64,000 bases of DNA from Tupaia tana (GCA_026018925.1 JAKSZU010000007.1:92582328-92646327); one strand, 5' to 3'. Shown: positions 51,205-60,894, numbered from the stretch's first letter. The notes: generated by a model from the letters alone, not told the origin. Numbers and translations: made by a program.

Positions 51205-51365
51205 TTAAAATAACATCATGAGATCTGAAGTCAGAAAGCCAGGAGGCCCCCATCCAAGTCTTTCTGTCTGCTTCTTGGCTGGGTGACCCTGAGCAGATGC
51301 TGTTCTTCCTCTTAACCTCGGTTTCCTCAACCATCAAATTAAGGCCCATTTCACAGGACTTTAGA
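51205..51365 (+). repeat. MIR SINE
   Basis: GCTTCTTGGCTGGGTGACCC, TCTTAACCTCGGTTTCCTCA and AAGGCCCATTTCACAGGAC. Confidence 0.7.
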
Positions 51366-51391
51366 AACACTATTTATAATAATGCAGTGAT

Positions 51392-51707
51392 TGGAGCCAG
51401 CAGGTGGCATGGAGGTTAAGGTAACTGGATCCCACTTGGTGGACTTCATGGTTTGAGTCCCAGACCCAGCAGCTTGAAAGTTACACCAAGTACATGTACA
51501 TGCACGCCCCACATTCCAAAAGAATGGAGAAGAAGGGACTGCAGCATGGACAGCTCCACACTGTGAGATTCCTCACTTTCTCTCTCCCTCTCCTCTCCCT
51601 CTCCTCTCTCTCTCTCTCTCCCTCTCTTCGTCTCTCTCCAGCGAGCTCATGTGCCCTATAGCAAACTATAAATAGATAGGTAGGTAGATAGATACAGATA
51701 GATAAAG
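51392..51707 (+). repeat. Long tRNA-SINE, type a, with expanded CT tract
   Basis: GGAGCCAGCAGGTGGCATGG to GCCCTATAGCAAACTATA with a GATA-type tail. The CCTCTCCTCT tract is enlarged. Confidence 0.88.
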
Positions 51708-51730
51708 TAATGTGTTGATCAAGAGAAGCC

Positions 51731-51905
51731 GGGGTTGGCCCCAGAGCACGCCGGTTAAGAGTTGTACATAAGTAGCCGAATTCCACAGGGCTGACCATGA
51801 TTCAAATCTCAGCCCTGGTAGCTTGAAAAACCCCGTTGGGGGGTTCCCTCTCTCTCTCTCCTATATGCACACTCCCTGTTACAAATTAAAAAAAAAAAAA
51901 GTAAA
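51731..51905 (+). repeat. Diverged tRNA-SINE, body deleted
   Basis: GTTGGCCCCAGAGCACGCCG head, GATTCAAATCTC B box, GGTAGCTTGAAAAACCCCG joined to a CT tract and tail. Confidence 0.75.
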
Positions 51906-51909
51906 TAAA

Positions 51910-52060
51910 ATACCAGTGGCGACAAAGATTGCTAACGCGGACCGAGAACCTGCCGTGTGCTGGGCTCCGCGTGCTCCGCCTTGAGCCTCTCCTCTGACCC
52001 GCACAACACCCCTCTGAGACAGGCTTATTATGACCCCATTTTACAGATGAAGGGACCTGG
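51910..52060 (-). repeat. MIR SINE
   Basis: GTGTGCTGGGCTCCGCGTGC, ACAACACCCCTCTGAGACAG and ATTTTACAGATGAAGGGACC. Confidence 0.7.
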
Positions 52061-52289
52061 AAGGAATAGTCGCAGAGCAGGTTTAGGTAAGGAACAGGCC
52101 CCAGGGCCAGGGAGGAAAATGGGGGTGGCAGGGTGGGGCTGGGAGGGAAGAAGGGAGCCAGCAGGGGGCTGAGAGCCAGCTCTGCGGTTGAGTTTCGGTA
52201 GCTGGGGCTGGCTTTACAGTTTCACTGCCTGGGAACTGACTAATTCCTGCAAGAGCATGGGGCTGGATCGGCAGTCTGTCTCCCTGAGC

Positions 52290-52403
52290 TTGGATTCTTG
52301 CTCCATCCGTTCCTGGGACTACTGTGATATTGGTCTGGTCACCGGTTTCCTCTGAGCCCCGATTTCCCCTTCTTTGAAACGGGGATGAATAAAGTGACCT
52401 CTC
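52290..52403 (+). repeat. MIR SINE
   Basis: TTGGTCTGGTCACCGGTTTC, CCCCGATTTCCCCTTCTTTG and GGGATGAATAAAGTGACC. Truncated by the next SINE. Confidence 0.6.
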
Positions 52404-52680
52404 AGGACCAGCAGGTGACATAATGACTATGTCGCTGGACTCCCATGTAGTCAACCATGGTTCGAGTCCCAGACCTGGTGGCTTAAAACTCATGCTGGGT
52501 GCGTGTGCGTGTGTGCCCAAGATCCCGAGAGGAGAATGGAGAAAAAGGGATTGCGGCGTGACCATCCCCCCTGGGGGGGGGGGGGGTGATTTCTTCCTTT
52601 CTGTCTCTCTGTCTCTCTCTGTCTTTCTGGCAAGCACACACACCCTATAGCAAAAACCTCTCAAGAAAAAAAAAAAAAAG
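52404..52680 (+). repeat. Long tRNA-SINE, type b, in MIR
   Basis: AGGACCAGCAGGTGACATAA to CCTATAGCAAAAACCTCTC. The CCCCCTGGGG motif has grown to 13 consecutive G. Confidence 0.92.
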
Positions 52681-52702
52681 AAACAAACAAAATGGAGAGG
52701 TC

Positions 52703-52974
52703 GTTTTATTTTATTTATTTATTTATTTTTGGAGACGTTTTTGCTATAGAGCACGTGCACTCGCCAGACAGAGAGAGACAGAGAGACAGAAAGCGAGAAA
52801 TCGCCCTCCAGGGGGGATGGTCACGCCGCAATCCCTTCTCCATTCTCCTCTCCGGATCTTGGGCACGCACGCACATGTGCCCGGTGTGAGTTTAAGCCAC
52901 CGGGTCTGAGACTCCAACTGTGGTTGACTACGTGGGAGTCCAGCGACATAGCCATTATGCTAATGCTGGTTCCA
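52703..52974 (-). repeat. Long tRNA-SINE, type b, young
   Basis: GTTTTTGCTATAGAGCACGT to TGCTAATGCTGGTTCC. It is flanked by a 14-bp inverted, not direct, repeat (AAAATGGAGAGGTC at 52689 and its inverse at 52975). Confidence 0.92.
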
Positions 52975-53231
52975 GACCTCTCCATTTTCAATAGGTGTTA
53001 GGTATAACATTTTTGAGACGGGGGCCCAGGACTTAATATATTTTAAGGTTTGTGCAAGATGGACCGGAAGAGCCCTCATGGAATCGAACTGCGATGCTGC
53101 GGTTCTCCATCCATGCCCTATACGCTCCATCTCCCGGCCTCCCCACTGCTCCACATCCCCCGGGCTCTTCCTCCCTTCCTCCTCTGCGTCCTGTGTGCCC
53201 TAATCCATTACATCTTTTTTTAATTTCTTTT

Positions 53232-53478
53232 AACTTTGCCAGAAGGTATGTGTGCTCATGAGAGAGACAGAGAGCAGAGAGAGAGAAAGAGAAAGTGAGA
53301 AAATGTCCCTCTCCCATAGGGCATGATCACATTGCAACCCCCCTCTCTTCCACTTCACCTTTTTGGGATCTTGAGCACACACACGCATCCACATATTTTT
53401 CAAACTAGTCTAGGACTTGAACTGTATGGTCGACCGTGTGGGCTCTAGCTGCTTAACCACCATGCCACGAGTTGGCCC
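53232..53478 (-). repeat. Long tRNA-SINE, old copy
   Basis: ACTTTGCCAGAAGGTATGTG to GCCACGAGTTGGCCC. Confidence 0.8.
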
Positions 53479-53838
53479 TGTTCTCTCTCTCAAGACCCAC
53501 TCAAATGGAATGGCAGGACCAGAGCCTGAAGTCACATCCAGCAAAGTCTCACACTCCTTGGGAGCAGGCCACAGACTTGGCATTCATCTTCGTGTCTTCG
53601 TGTCTTCCTCCTCTGAGAGTGCCAGGCCTCAGAGGCTGTGGTGAATGACGATACCGGCCCCCACGTCCTGGGAACCCCGTCAGCATGAATGCCCAGCTAG
53701 GTCCTTTACATGCAATATGTTGTTGAAACTCCCCACTACGCTTTAACACGGATATGATTTAAAAAGACGAGGACACAGCAGTGGAAACACGTAAAGGGAT
53801 TTGACCGACGGCTGGTTAAAAATGGAATGGGGGGTGGG

Positions 53839-53997
53839 GGGTGGCCAGGGGTGTGGTGGTTGAGATGCTGGTCTCCCACGTGGCTGACCGCAATTCCAGT
53901 CCTGGACCTTGTGGCTTACTTTCTCACTTTCTCTCTCTCTCTGTTTCTCTCTGGTAAGCATACATGCCCTATAGCAAACTTAAAGATAATAATAATA
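53839..53997 (+). repeat. Short tRNA-SINE variant
   Basis: GGGGTGGCCAGGGGTGTGGT head, GGTAAGCATACATGCCCTAT tail. Confidence 0.83.
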
Positions 53998-53998
53998 G

Positions 53999-54266
53999 AA
54001 ACCAGCAGATGACTTAGTGGTTATGTCACTGGACTCCCACATGGTCAACCACAGTTCGAGTCCCAGACACGGTGGCTTGAAACTCATGCCAGGCTTGTGT
54101 GCCTGTGTACCCCAAATACTGAGAGAATAGAGGAAAAGGGACCACGGCATGGCTATCCCCTCTGGAGAGGTGATTTCTCACTTTCTGTCTCTCTGGCAAG
54201 CGCACATGCCCTATAGCAAGAATTGCTCTTTTTAAAAAAGATAAATAAATAAAATAAATAATTTTT
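53999..54266 (+). repeat. Long tRNA-SINE, type a/b intermediate
   Basis: AAACCAGCAGATGACTTAGT to CCCTATAGCAAGAATTGC with an (AAAT)n tail, abutting the previous SINE. Confidence 0.87.
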
Positions 54267-54275
54267 AAAAAACTT

Positions 54276-54447
54276 TAAGAATTATTTTTACTTAATTTAA
54301 TTTATTTATTTTAATTTGATCAGAGAGGGACAGAGCAAGCAACAGAGAGAGGGAAAGTGAGAAATTAAGCAGCCAGGTCCGGGACTCGAACCATGGTCGG
54401 CCATGTGGGAATCCAGCTTCCTTAACCACCATGCCACTTGCCAGCCC
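54276..54447 (-). repeat. Short tRNA-SINE
   Basis: AATTTGATCAGAGAGGGACA core, GGACTCGAACCATGG, GCCACTTGCCAGCCCC. Confidence 0.87.
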
Positions 54448-54476
54448 CTTAAAAACATTTTTAAAAAATGGAATTA

Positions 54477-54932
54477 GGGACCAGCAGGTGGTATAGTGGT
54501 AAGAATGCTGGACTCCCACGTGGCTGGTTGTGGTATGAGTCCTGGGCCCATTGGTTTGAAAATCACACCAGGTGTGTGTGCATGTATGCCCAAAATCCTG
54601 AGAGGAGAATGGAGGAGAAGGTGGGGACCTTAAGTGGTGTGGTGGCTAAGGCACTGGACACTCCCACATAGCTGACCACAGTTCGAGTCCTGCACCTGGT
54701 GGCTTGCTTTCTCACATTCTCTCTCTTTTTCTCTCTCTCTCTGTGTCTCTCTGTGGTCAAATTAAAATAAATGAATGAATAAATAAAATTTAAAATATTT
54801 TTTTAAAAAAGAGAGAATGGAGGAGAAAGAATTGTAGCATGGTCATCCCCCTTGAGGGGCAATTCTCACTTTCCATCTTTTTCTCTCTCTGTCTCTCTGG
54901 TAAGCATACACACCCTATGGCAAAAGCATAAA
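54477..54932 (+). repeat. Long tRNA-SINE, type a, split by a short SINE
   Basis: First part GGGACCAGCAGGTGGTATAG to AGAGGAGAATGGAGGAGAAG. Second part from 54813 (GAGAATGGAGGAGAAAGAAT) to CCCTATGGCAAAAGC. Confidence 0.9.
54622..54808 (+). repeat. Short tRNA-SINE nested
   Basis: GGGGACCTTAAGTGGTGTGG head, GGTCAAATTAAAATAAATGA tail. The host AGAGAATGGAGGAGAA motif is duplicated. Confidence 0.9.
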
Positions 54933-54992
54933 AGAAAAAAAGAAAGAAAGAAAAAGAAAAAGAATGCAAAGTAAAAAGAAAAAGAAAAAAAT
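54933..54992 (+). repeat. (GAAA)n tract
   Basis: Grown from the A-tail of the preceding SINE. Confidence 0.85.
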
Positions 54993-55305
54993 GGAATCAG
55001 TATCTGAACTCCAGCCTTGGCTCGTTTTGTCCCCAAAGTGAATTTGTATTCCAGCTTGTATATTCCATCCCTAGTGTGGGCTCTCTGAAAAATGCCTCAG
55101 ATCTCTGTGCAAAGTCCTGTTTATGAAAATACGAAGCGCTTGCTGCAAGCTTGCTGACGGCAGACCTCTGCTCCAGCTGCGCAGTGTCACCTGCTCACGT
55201 GGTCAGTCACGGAGATGCCAGACTGGAGCTGCGGGAGAGAAAAGAGAAAACCTCTGCTCCATCTTCAGCGTGCTTCTCCTCTTCTACAATGAACACATAT
55301 GGCTT
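54993..55305. other. Intergenic, nothing recognised
   Basis: No repeat or exon signature. Confidence 0.4.
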
Positions 55306-55543
55306 TGGTAGGCCAGTGGTTAGGGCACTGCATCCCACATGACCAACCCATGGTTTGAGTCCCAGAACTGCAGCTTGAAAACACTGTAGGCGCGTGTGCG
55401 TGCATGCCCAAAATTCCATGAGGAGAATGGAGGAGAAGGGATTGTGGCGTGACCATCTCCTCTGGGGGTGATTTCTCACTTTCCCTCTCTCTCTCTCTCT
55501 CTCTCTGTCTCTGGTGAGTGTATGTGCCTTATTGCAAATTTAA
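55306..55543 (+). repeat. Long tRNA-SINE, type a
   Basis: GGTAGGCCAGTGGTTAGGGC (head shortened) to GTGCCTTATTGCAAATTTAA. Confidence 0.85.
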
Positions 55544-55544
55544 A

Positions 55545-55580
55545 ACACACACACACGCACACACACACACACACACACAC
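55545..55580 (+). repeat. (CA)n microsatellite
   Basis: CA dinucleotide run with one CG interruption. Confidence 0.92.
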
Positions 55581-55608
55581 GTTACTTTGGCAATTGTAAA
55601 AAGAGTTG

Positions 55609-55789
55609 AAGGAAGTGAGAAATCACCCCCCAGGGAGATGGCCATGCCACGATCCCTTCTCCTCCATTCTCCTCTCAGGATTTTAGACACACACATGTAT
55701 GTACCAGTGTGATTTTCAAGCCGCCAGGTCTGGGACTCAGTGGAACATGTGGGAATCCAGTGCCTTAACCTCCATACCACCTGCTCATC
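55609..55789 (-). repeat. Truncated long tRNA-SINE, type a
   Basis: Begins AGGAAGTGAGAAATCACCCC (tail missing), ends CCACCTGCTCATCC. The inverse B box GGGACTCAGTGGAAC is damaged. Confidence 0.83.
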
Positions 55790-55807
55790 CAAAAAAAGTA
55801 ATTTTTT

Positions 55808-55974
55808 AAAGAATTATTTTATTTCACTTTATTGATTTATTAATTTATTTTAATTTGACGGGGGTGGGGGAGAGAAAGAAGAATAGAAAGCAAGCTTCCA
55901 GGTCTGGGACTCAAATTGCAGCCAACCTTGTGGGAATCCGGTGCCCTTAACCACCACACTGCCTTCCGGTCCCC
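55808..55974 (-). repeat. Short tRNA-SINE
   Basis: AATTTGACGGGGGTGGGGGA core, GCCTTCCGGTCCCC head. The 15-bp TSD AAAAAAGTAATTTTT is perfect at 55793 and about 55977. Confidence 0.92.
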
Positions 55975-56007
55975 GAAAAAAGTAATTTTTAAAAAGTGAG
56001 AGTGTGG

Positions 56008-56274
56008 CAGGACCAACAGTTGGCGTAATGGCTATGTTGCTGGACTCCCATGTAGTCAACCGCAGTTCAAGTCCCAGACCCGGTGACTTATACTCACTTT
56101 GGGTGTGTGTGCTCAAGATCCCGAGAGAATGGAGGAGAAGGGATTGCGGCGTGGCTATCCCCCTGGCGGGGGGTGGGGTGGGGGGGTGGTGATTTCTTGC
56201 TTTCTGTCTCTCTGTCTGTCTCTGTCTTTCTGGTAAACACACGCACCCTATAGCAAAAACCTCTCAAAAAGAAA
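56008..56274 (+). repeat. Long tRNA-SINE, type b
   Basis: AGGACCAACAGTTGGCGTAA to CCTATAGCAAAAACCTCTC. TSD AAAGTGAGAGTGTGG at 55993 and 56275, perfect. Confidence 0.95.
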
Positions 56275-56287
56275 AAAGTGAGAGTGT

Positions 56288-56474
56288 GGGACCGGCAGGT
56301 GGCATGGTGGCTAAGGGCGTTGTACTCCCACATGGCTGACTGTGGTTCAGGTCCTGGACCTGGCGGCTTGCTTTCTCACTTTGTCTCTTTCTCTCTCTCT
56401 CTCTCTGTCCTTCAAATTGGAATGGATGAATAAAAAAATAATGTGAAATAAAAAAATAATTCTTAACAAAAATA
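56288..56474 (+). repeat. Short tRNA-SINE at the same target
   Basis: GGGACCGGCAGGTGGCATGG head. It follows the 56275 target copy, and another copy (AAAGTGAGAGTGTTGG) follows it at 56475. Confidence 0.92.
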
Positions 56475-56489
56475 AAAGTGAGAGTGTTG

Positions 56490-56746
56490 GGACCAGCAGA
56501 TGCGGTAGTGGTTACATTGCTGGATTCCCACGTAGTTGAGCTCAGTTCGAGTCCCAGACCCAGCGGCTTAAAACTCATGCTGGGCGCATGTGCGTGCGTA
56601 CCCAAAATCCCAAGAGGAGAAAGAAGAAGAAGGGATTGCAGTGTGGGGGGTGATTTCTCACTTTCTCTCTCTCTTCTCTCTCCCCCTCTCTGGTCAAATT
56701 TAAATAAATAGATAAAGTTAAATAAAATAATTCTTTAAAAAAAATT
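56490..56746 (+). repeat. Chimeric SINE: type b body with short-type tail
   Basis: GGGACCAGCAGATGCGGTAG head and GGCTTAAAACTCATGCTGG junction as in type b, but the end is CTCTGGTCAAATTTAAATAA as in S. Third SINE at this target. Confidence 0.88.
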
Positions 56747-56754
56747 CATACCAA

Positions 56755-56910
56755 CCTAAAGAAACAAGACACACAAGTGGGCTGGCCACATGTTGTATGA
56801 TTTCATTTCTCTGAAATGTCCAGAACAGACAAATAAATAGAAACTGAAAGCGGATTCGTGGTTGCCAGAGGTGGGTGGGTCTCATTTTAGATAAGGAATG
56901 TGGCTCTGAG
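56755..56910 (+). repeat. L1 3'-region fragment (sense)
   Basis: GTTGTATGATTTCATTTCTC, GAAATGTCCAGAACAGAC and GGATTCGTGGTTGCCAGAGG. Confidence 0.65.
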
Positions 56911-57695
56911 AACCCGACTGCCACCGTGCCCACCCCCGGTGTGACTTTGGACCTGTGACTGCGCCTCCTTCTCCTCCCCATCATACTCGTGATAGAGCGT
57001 GTGTGCATGCACGAGAGTGAGCGATAACACCTTCCATAGGGTCTGTGACACCACGGCCCCCTGCTCCCAGCCCCCCAGTCAGACCCTGAACACCGACATG
57101 CTGTGTTTTGGGCTGACCCGGCGGGTAATTGGAACCATGGTTGCCGGTTGCCACGTGGGCTCTGGCTCTGCCTGAGCATGACTGACATGCTGCAGAGCCT
57201 ACCCAGCCTCGCCTCTTCCAGTCTTAATTCTCTTCACGGTCACAGCGAGATGATGACAGGCACCAGAGAGGGCAGCTGTGGGTCTCGGTGAGCGTGCCTG
57301 CAGCTGCCTGCAGGGTCACGGCCAGCCCAGCCCTTCCTGTCCCTGCTCTCTGACCCTGGGTAGAAGCTGGTAGGTGTAAAGGACAAGGCTGCCACCTAGA
57401 GGTGGCCCGGCACTCGTGAAAGCCTGGGAGCCGTCTCAAGGTCAGCCACCTGTGCACTTCGGGGAGAACGAGGATGTGGACAAATGTAGCCCTGTTGAGA
57501 AGCCCAGGGCTACCAGCTTGGTCAGATTCTTTCCAGGTGTTTCCAGCTCCTGGGGATGTTTTTCACAGTTGATGGGTCCTGTGAGGGTCCTCCCACGCGG
57601 GAGAAGGGCCATCGATTCTGGCCCTAGCAGACGTGACCAGATCACGTAGAGTAGCAGTACTAATATAAATGGTCAGTTTACTCCTTCCTTTTCTT
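56911..57695. other. Intergenic, possible type D SINE, otherwise nothing
   Basis: About 56980-57210 looks like a diverged type D copy (GCACGAGAGTGAGCGATAAC, CGGGTAATTGGAACCATGG). The rest to 57,695 is unique sequence. Confidence 0.35.
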
Positions 57696-57708
57696 GAGGG
57701 GGATATCT

Positions 57709-57963
57709 TTTTTTTTGGGGGGGGAGGGTAGGTTTTTGCTACAGGGCGCGTGCACTTGCCCAGAAAAACAGGGAGACAGAAAGTGAGAAATCACCCCCTG
57801 GGGAGGATGGTCATGCTGCAATCCCTTCTCCTCCATCCTCCTCTCGGGATCTTGGGCACGCACGCACACCCGGCATGAGTTTAAGCCGCCAGGTCCGGGA
57901 CGCAAACTGTGGTTGACTATGTGGGAGTCCAGCGACATATCCATTACACCAACTGCTGGTCCC
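57709..57963 (-). repeat. Long tRNA-SINE, type b
   Basis: GTTTTTGCTACAGGGCGCGT to CCAACTGCTGGTCCCG. TSD TTGAGGGGGATATCT at 57694 and TTGAGGGGATATCT at 57965. Confidence 0.93.
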
Positions 57964-57980
57964 GTTGAGGGGATATCTAT

Positions 57981-58160
57981 TTTTTTTTTTAAAGAAGTAT
58001 TTTATTTAACTTTTATTTATTATTATCATTATTATTTTCCAGTTTGATCAGAGAGAGACAGAGAGGAAGTGAGAAAGGAAGCCACCAGGTCCGAGACTTG
58101 AACTGTGGTCGACCATGTGGGAGTCCAGCGCCTTTAACCACCATGCCACTTGCCGGCCCC
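57981..58160 (-). repeat. Short tRNA-SINE at the same target
   Basis: CAGTTTGATCAGAGAGAGAC core, CCACTTGCCGGCCCC end. GAGGGGATATCT at 57967 recurs at 58162. Confidence 0.92.
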
Positions 58161-58189
58161 CGAGGGGATATCTTTAAAACACATACCTG

Positions 58190-58424
58190 GGGGCTGGATG
58201 GTGGTAGTGTAAAATGTGACACTCTGCAAGGTTGATCCACATGGAAGAGTTCTGGGTTCACATTTAGAGACCTCTCTAAGTACGCCAGGCCCGTGAGTGC
58301 CATGACCCTGGCTGGCTAGAGCTGACAGTGGACATGGTGTGGAAACTGCTGGGGATGCTATTTCTCTTGGCCTCTCTCTGTCTCATTCATGGAAGAAATA
58401 AACTTTTAATTTTTTCAAAAAGAA
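58190..58424 (+). repeat. tRNA-SINE type E
   Basis: GGGGGCTGGATGGTGGTAGT head with TGCAAGGTTGATCCACATGG and TTCTGGGTTCAC, tail CATGGAAGAAATAAAC. Not alignable with types a/b beyond the head layout. Confidence 0.55.
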
Positions 58425-58542
58425 AACACACAGGAGGGCCATCTGGTGACATAGTGGTTAAGGCACTGGACTCCCACATGGCCAACCACTGTTGAAGTCG
58501 CAGACCTGGTAGCTTGAAAATTACCCCGGGAGGGGGGTGATA

Positions 58543-58770
58543 CCAGCAGGTGGCATGGCAGTTAAGGTGCTAGACACTCCCATGTGACCAACCATGGTTC
58601 AAGTCCTGGACCTGATGGCTTGCTTTCTCACTTTCTCTTTCTCTCTGTCTATGTCTCTCACTGGTCCAATTAGAATAAATAAAATTAAATAAATGATTCG
58701 TTTTAAAAAAACTGCTTTTAAAAATAAAAAGAAAGAAGGAAAGAAAGAAAGAAAGAAAGAAAGGAAGGAA
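58543..58770 (+). repeat. Short tRNA-SINE nested (first), GAAA-rich tail
   Basis: GATACCAGCAGGTGGCATGG head; the tail expands into GAAAGAAAG/GGAAGGAA. Followed by target copy GAAAATCACCCCAGGAGG at 58771. Confidence 0.9.
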
Positions 58771-58788
58771 GAAAATCACCCCAGGAGG

Positions 58789-58997
58789 ACCAGCAGGTGG
58801 CATGGTGGTTAAGGGCACTGGAATCCCCCATGGCCAACCGTGGTTCAAGTCCCAGACCTGGCAGCTTGCTTTCTCACTTTCCCTCTCTCTCTTTCTCTCT
58901 CTCACTCTGTCCCTCTCTGGTCAAATTTTTAAAATAAATAATAAATAAATAAAAGTTAAATAAAGTAATTCTTAAAAAAAAAAAGAAAGAAAGAAGA
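58789..58997 (+). repeat. Short tRNA-SINE nested (second, same target)
   Basis: ACCAGCAGGTGGCATGGTGG head directly after the 58771 target copy, GGTCAAATTTTTAAAATAAA tail. Third target copy at 58998. Confidence 0.9.
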
Positions 58998-59214
58998 GAA
59001 AATCACCCTGGACATGTATGTATGCATGTCCAAAATCTCAGGAGGAGCATGAAGGAGAAGGGACTGTGGTATGGCCATCCCCCCTTGGGGATGATTTCTC
59101 GCTTTCCCTCTCACTCTTTCTGGCAAGTGCATGCACCCTATGGCAAAAGCCTAAAAAATAAAACAAATAAACAAAAATAAAACACCCATACGCAGTCTCA
59201 TTATTCTCCAGTTT

Positions 59215-59420
59215 AAGGTCTGCCATTAGCTCTCCACCACAGCGTGGCCACCCATGGCACCCTGCTCTTCCGACCTGCTGCCTTCCTGCACGGGCCTTAG
59301 GTCCGGCCAAGCACACTCCTTCAATCCCGCCTCTGACTCCCCGCTTCCTGTTTGTCTGTGCCGTTCTCTCCACTCGGAGTGTCTCTCCCCAGCTCTCCCA
59401 CCGTGTTGGACTAAACAGAT
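59215..59420. repeat. Possible L2-like remnant
   Basis: CTTCCTGCACGGGCCTTAGG and CCACTCGGAGTGTCTCTCCC have L2 3' flavour; weak. Confidence 0.3.
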
Positions 59421-59512
59421 CATAATATCTCGCGCCACATCACCAGGAAAAACTGTCCTGCTCTCAGACACAAGGTTCTTTTTTTCCTTCCTTTCTTTTT
59501 ATTATTTTTATT

Positions 59513-59741
59513 TTGCCAGAGGGCGCACGTGCTTTCCAGAGAGAAGGAGAGGGAAAACACGCTTCCCGGAACAAACGGTCCAACTCCAACTCCATTTCCT
59601 CCATTCCTCCCTCCTGTCAGGATTCTGGGCATGCACACACGCATTCCTGGCATGTTTCTCAGCCGCTGGGTCCAGGCCCGGAAGCACGGAGTGGCCATGC
59701 GGAATCCAGCCGCCCTCACCACCAGGTCACAGGGCCAGCCC
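59513..59741 (-). repeat. Long tRNA-SINE, old copy
   Basis: TTGCCAGAGGGCGCACGTGC to GTCACAGGGCCAGCCCC. Confidence 0.78.
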
Positions 59742-59744
59742 CTT

Positions 59745-60010
59745 TTCTCTCTGTAACCAGACAGACCAGTCAGCATGCTGTGTAGCCCATGTCCGCATGT
59801 GATCTCACACAACACGCAACAAACATTAGTATATTTTAAGTCTTCAGACTAACAGAATTGGAATCTGGAATAATGAAATAAAAATATCCAGGTCAGCTGC
59901 TAACTTGCAAAAATAAGACCCAGAGCTCTTTTGGAATAAGAAGGATACCCGGTCTTTGCACTCCGGCTGGTGCTGGCCACAGAGTGGTGAGGGCTCCCAC
60001 CACCCATCTT
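59745..60010. other. Intergenic, nothing recognised
   Basis: AT-rich unique sequence. Confidence 0.35.
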
Positions 60011-60013
60011 TAG

Positions 60014-60268
60014 TTTTATTTATTTATTTTCAGCAAGAGGTCTTTGCTATAGCATGTGCTCACGAGAGACAGAGAGACAGAAAGCAAGAAATTACCCTCC
60101 AAGGGAGATGGCTATGCCGCCATCCCTTCTCCTCCATTCTCCCATTGGGATTCTGGGCATGCATGCACACGTGCCTGTGTGAGTTTTCAACAGCCCAGTC
60201 CAGGACTTGAACTGTGATTGGGCATGTGGGAATCCAGCAACAGAACCAGTACACTATTTGCTGGTCCC
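60014..60268 (-). repeat. Long tRNA-SINE, type b-like
   Basis: GGTCTTTGCTATAGCATGTG to CACTATTTGCTGGTCC. TSD CACCACCCATCTTTA at 59998 and CACCATCCATCTTTG at 60270. Confidence 0.9.
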
Positions 60269-60360
60269 TCACCATCCATCTTTGAAGCAACCCTGGCCCC
60301 TACTCCCCACCTCCTGGTAGGAATCTCAGTTTATCACCATTTTACATTGTAATTACAGTT

Positions 60361-60875
60361 GTTTCTTGAGAGGTTTTGGCTATAGGACGTGTGTGCTCGC
60401 CAGAAAGAGAGACAGAAAGCAAGAAAACAGGGACCAGCAATTAGCATAATGGCTATGTCGCTGGACTCCCATGTAGTCGACCGTGGTTTGAGTCCTGGAC
60501 CCAGTGGCTTAAACTCACGCTGGGCGCGTGTGCGTGCGTGCCCAAGATCCTGAGAGGAGAATGGAGGAGAAGGGATTGCAGCGTGGCCATCCCCCCTGGG
60601 GGTGATTTCTCGCTTTCTGTCTCTGTCTCTCTCTGTCTTTCTGGCGAGTGCACCCGCCCTATAGCAAAAAACCTCTCCAAAAAAAGAAAAAAAAAAAATC
60701 ACCCCCCGGGGGGGATAGCCACACTGCAATCCCTTCTCCTCCATTCTCCTCTCGGGATCTTGGGCACGCACGCACACGCGCCCGGCGTGAGTTTAAGCCA
60801 CCAGGTCCAGGACTCGGACTGTGGTCGACTACATGGCAGTGCAGCGACATAGCCATTACGCTAACGACTGGTCCC
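60361..60875 (-). repeat. Long tRNA-SINE, type b, split by an opposite type b copy
   Basis: Tail GAGAGGTTTTGGCTATAGGA to AAAGCAAGAAAA, resuming at about 60700 with ATCACCCCCCGGGGGGGATA and ending AACGACTGGTCCC. TSD GTAATTACAGTTGTTT at 60348 and 60876. Confidence 0.93.
60430..60694 (+). repeat. Long tRNA-SINE, type b, nested inverted
   Basis: CAGGGACCAGCAATTAGCAT to CCTATAGCAAAAAACCTCTC. Inserted in the AAATCACC A-run of the host. Confidence 0.93.
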
Positions 60876-60894
60876 GTAATTACAGTTGTTTTTT

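Larger units (their letters stand above)
58434..59155 (+). repeat. Long tRNA-SINE, type a, split by two short SINEs
   Basis: First part AGGGCCATCTGGTGACATAG to GAAAATTACCCCGGGAGG (58533). The last part from 58998 (GAAAATCACCCTGG) ends CCCTATGGCAAAAGCC. Confidence 0.9.
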
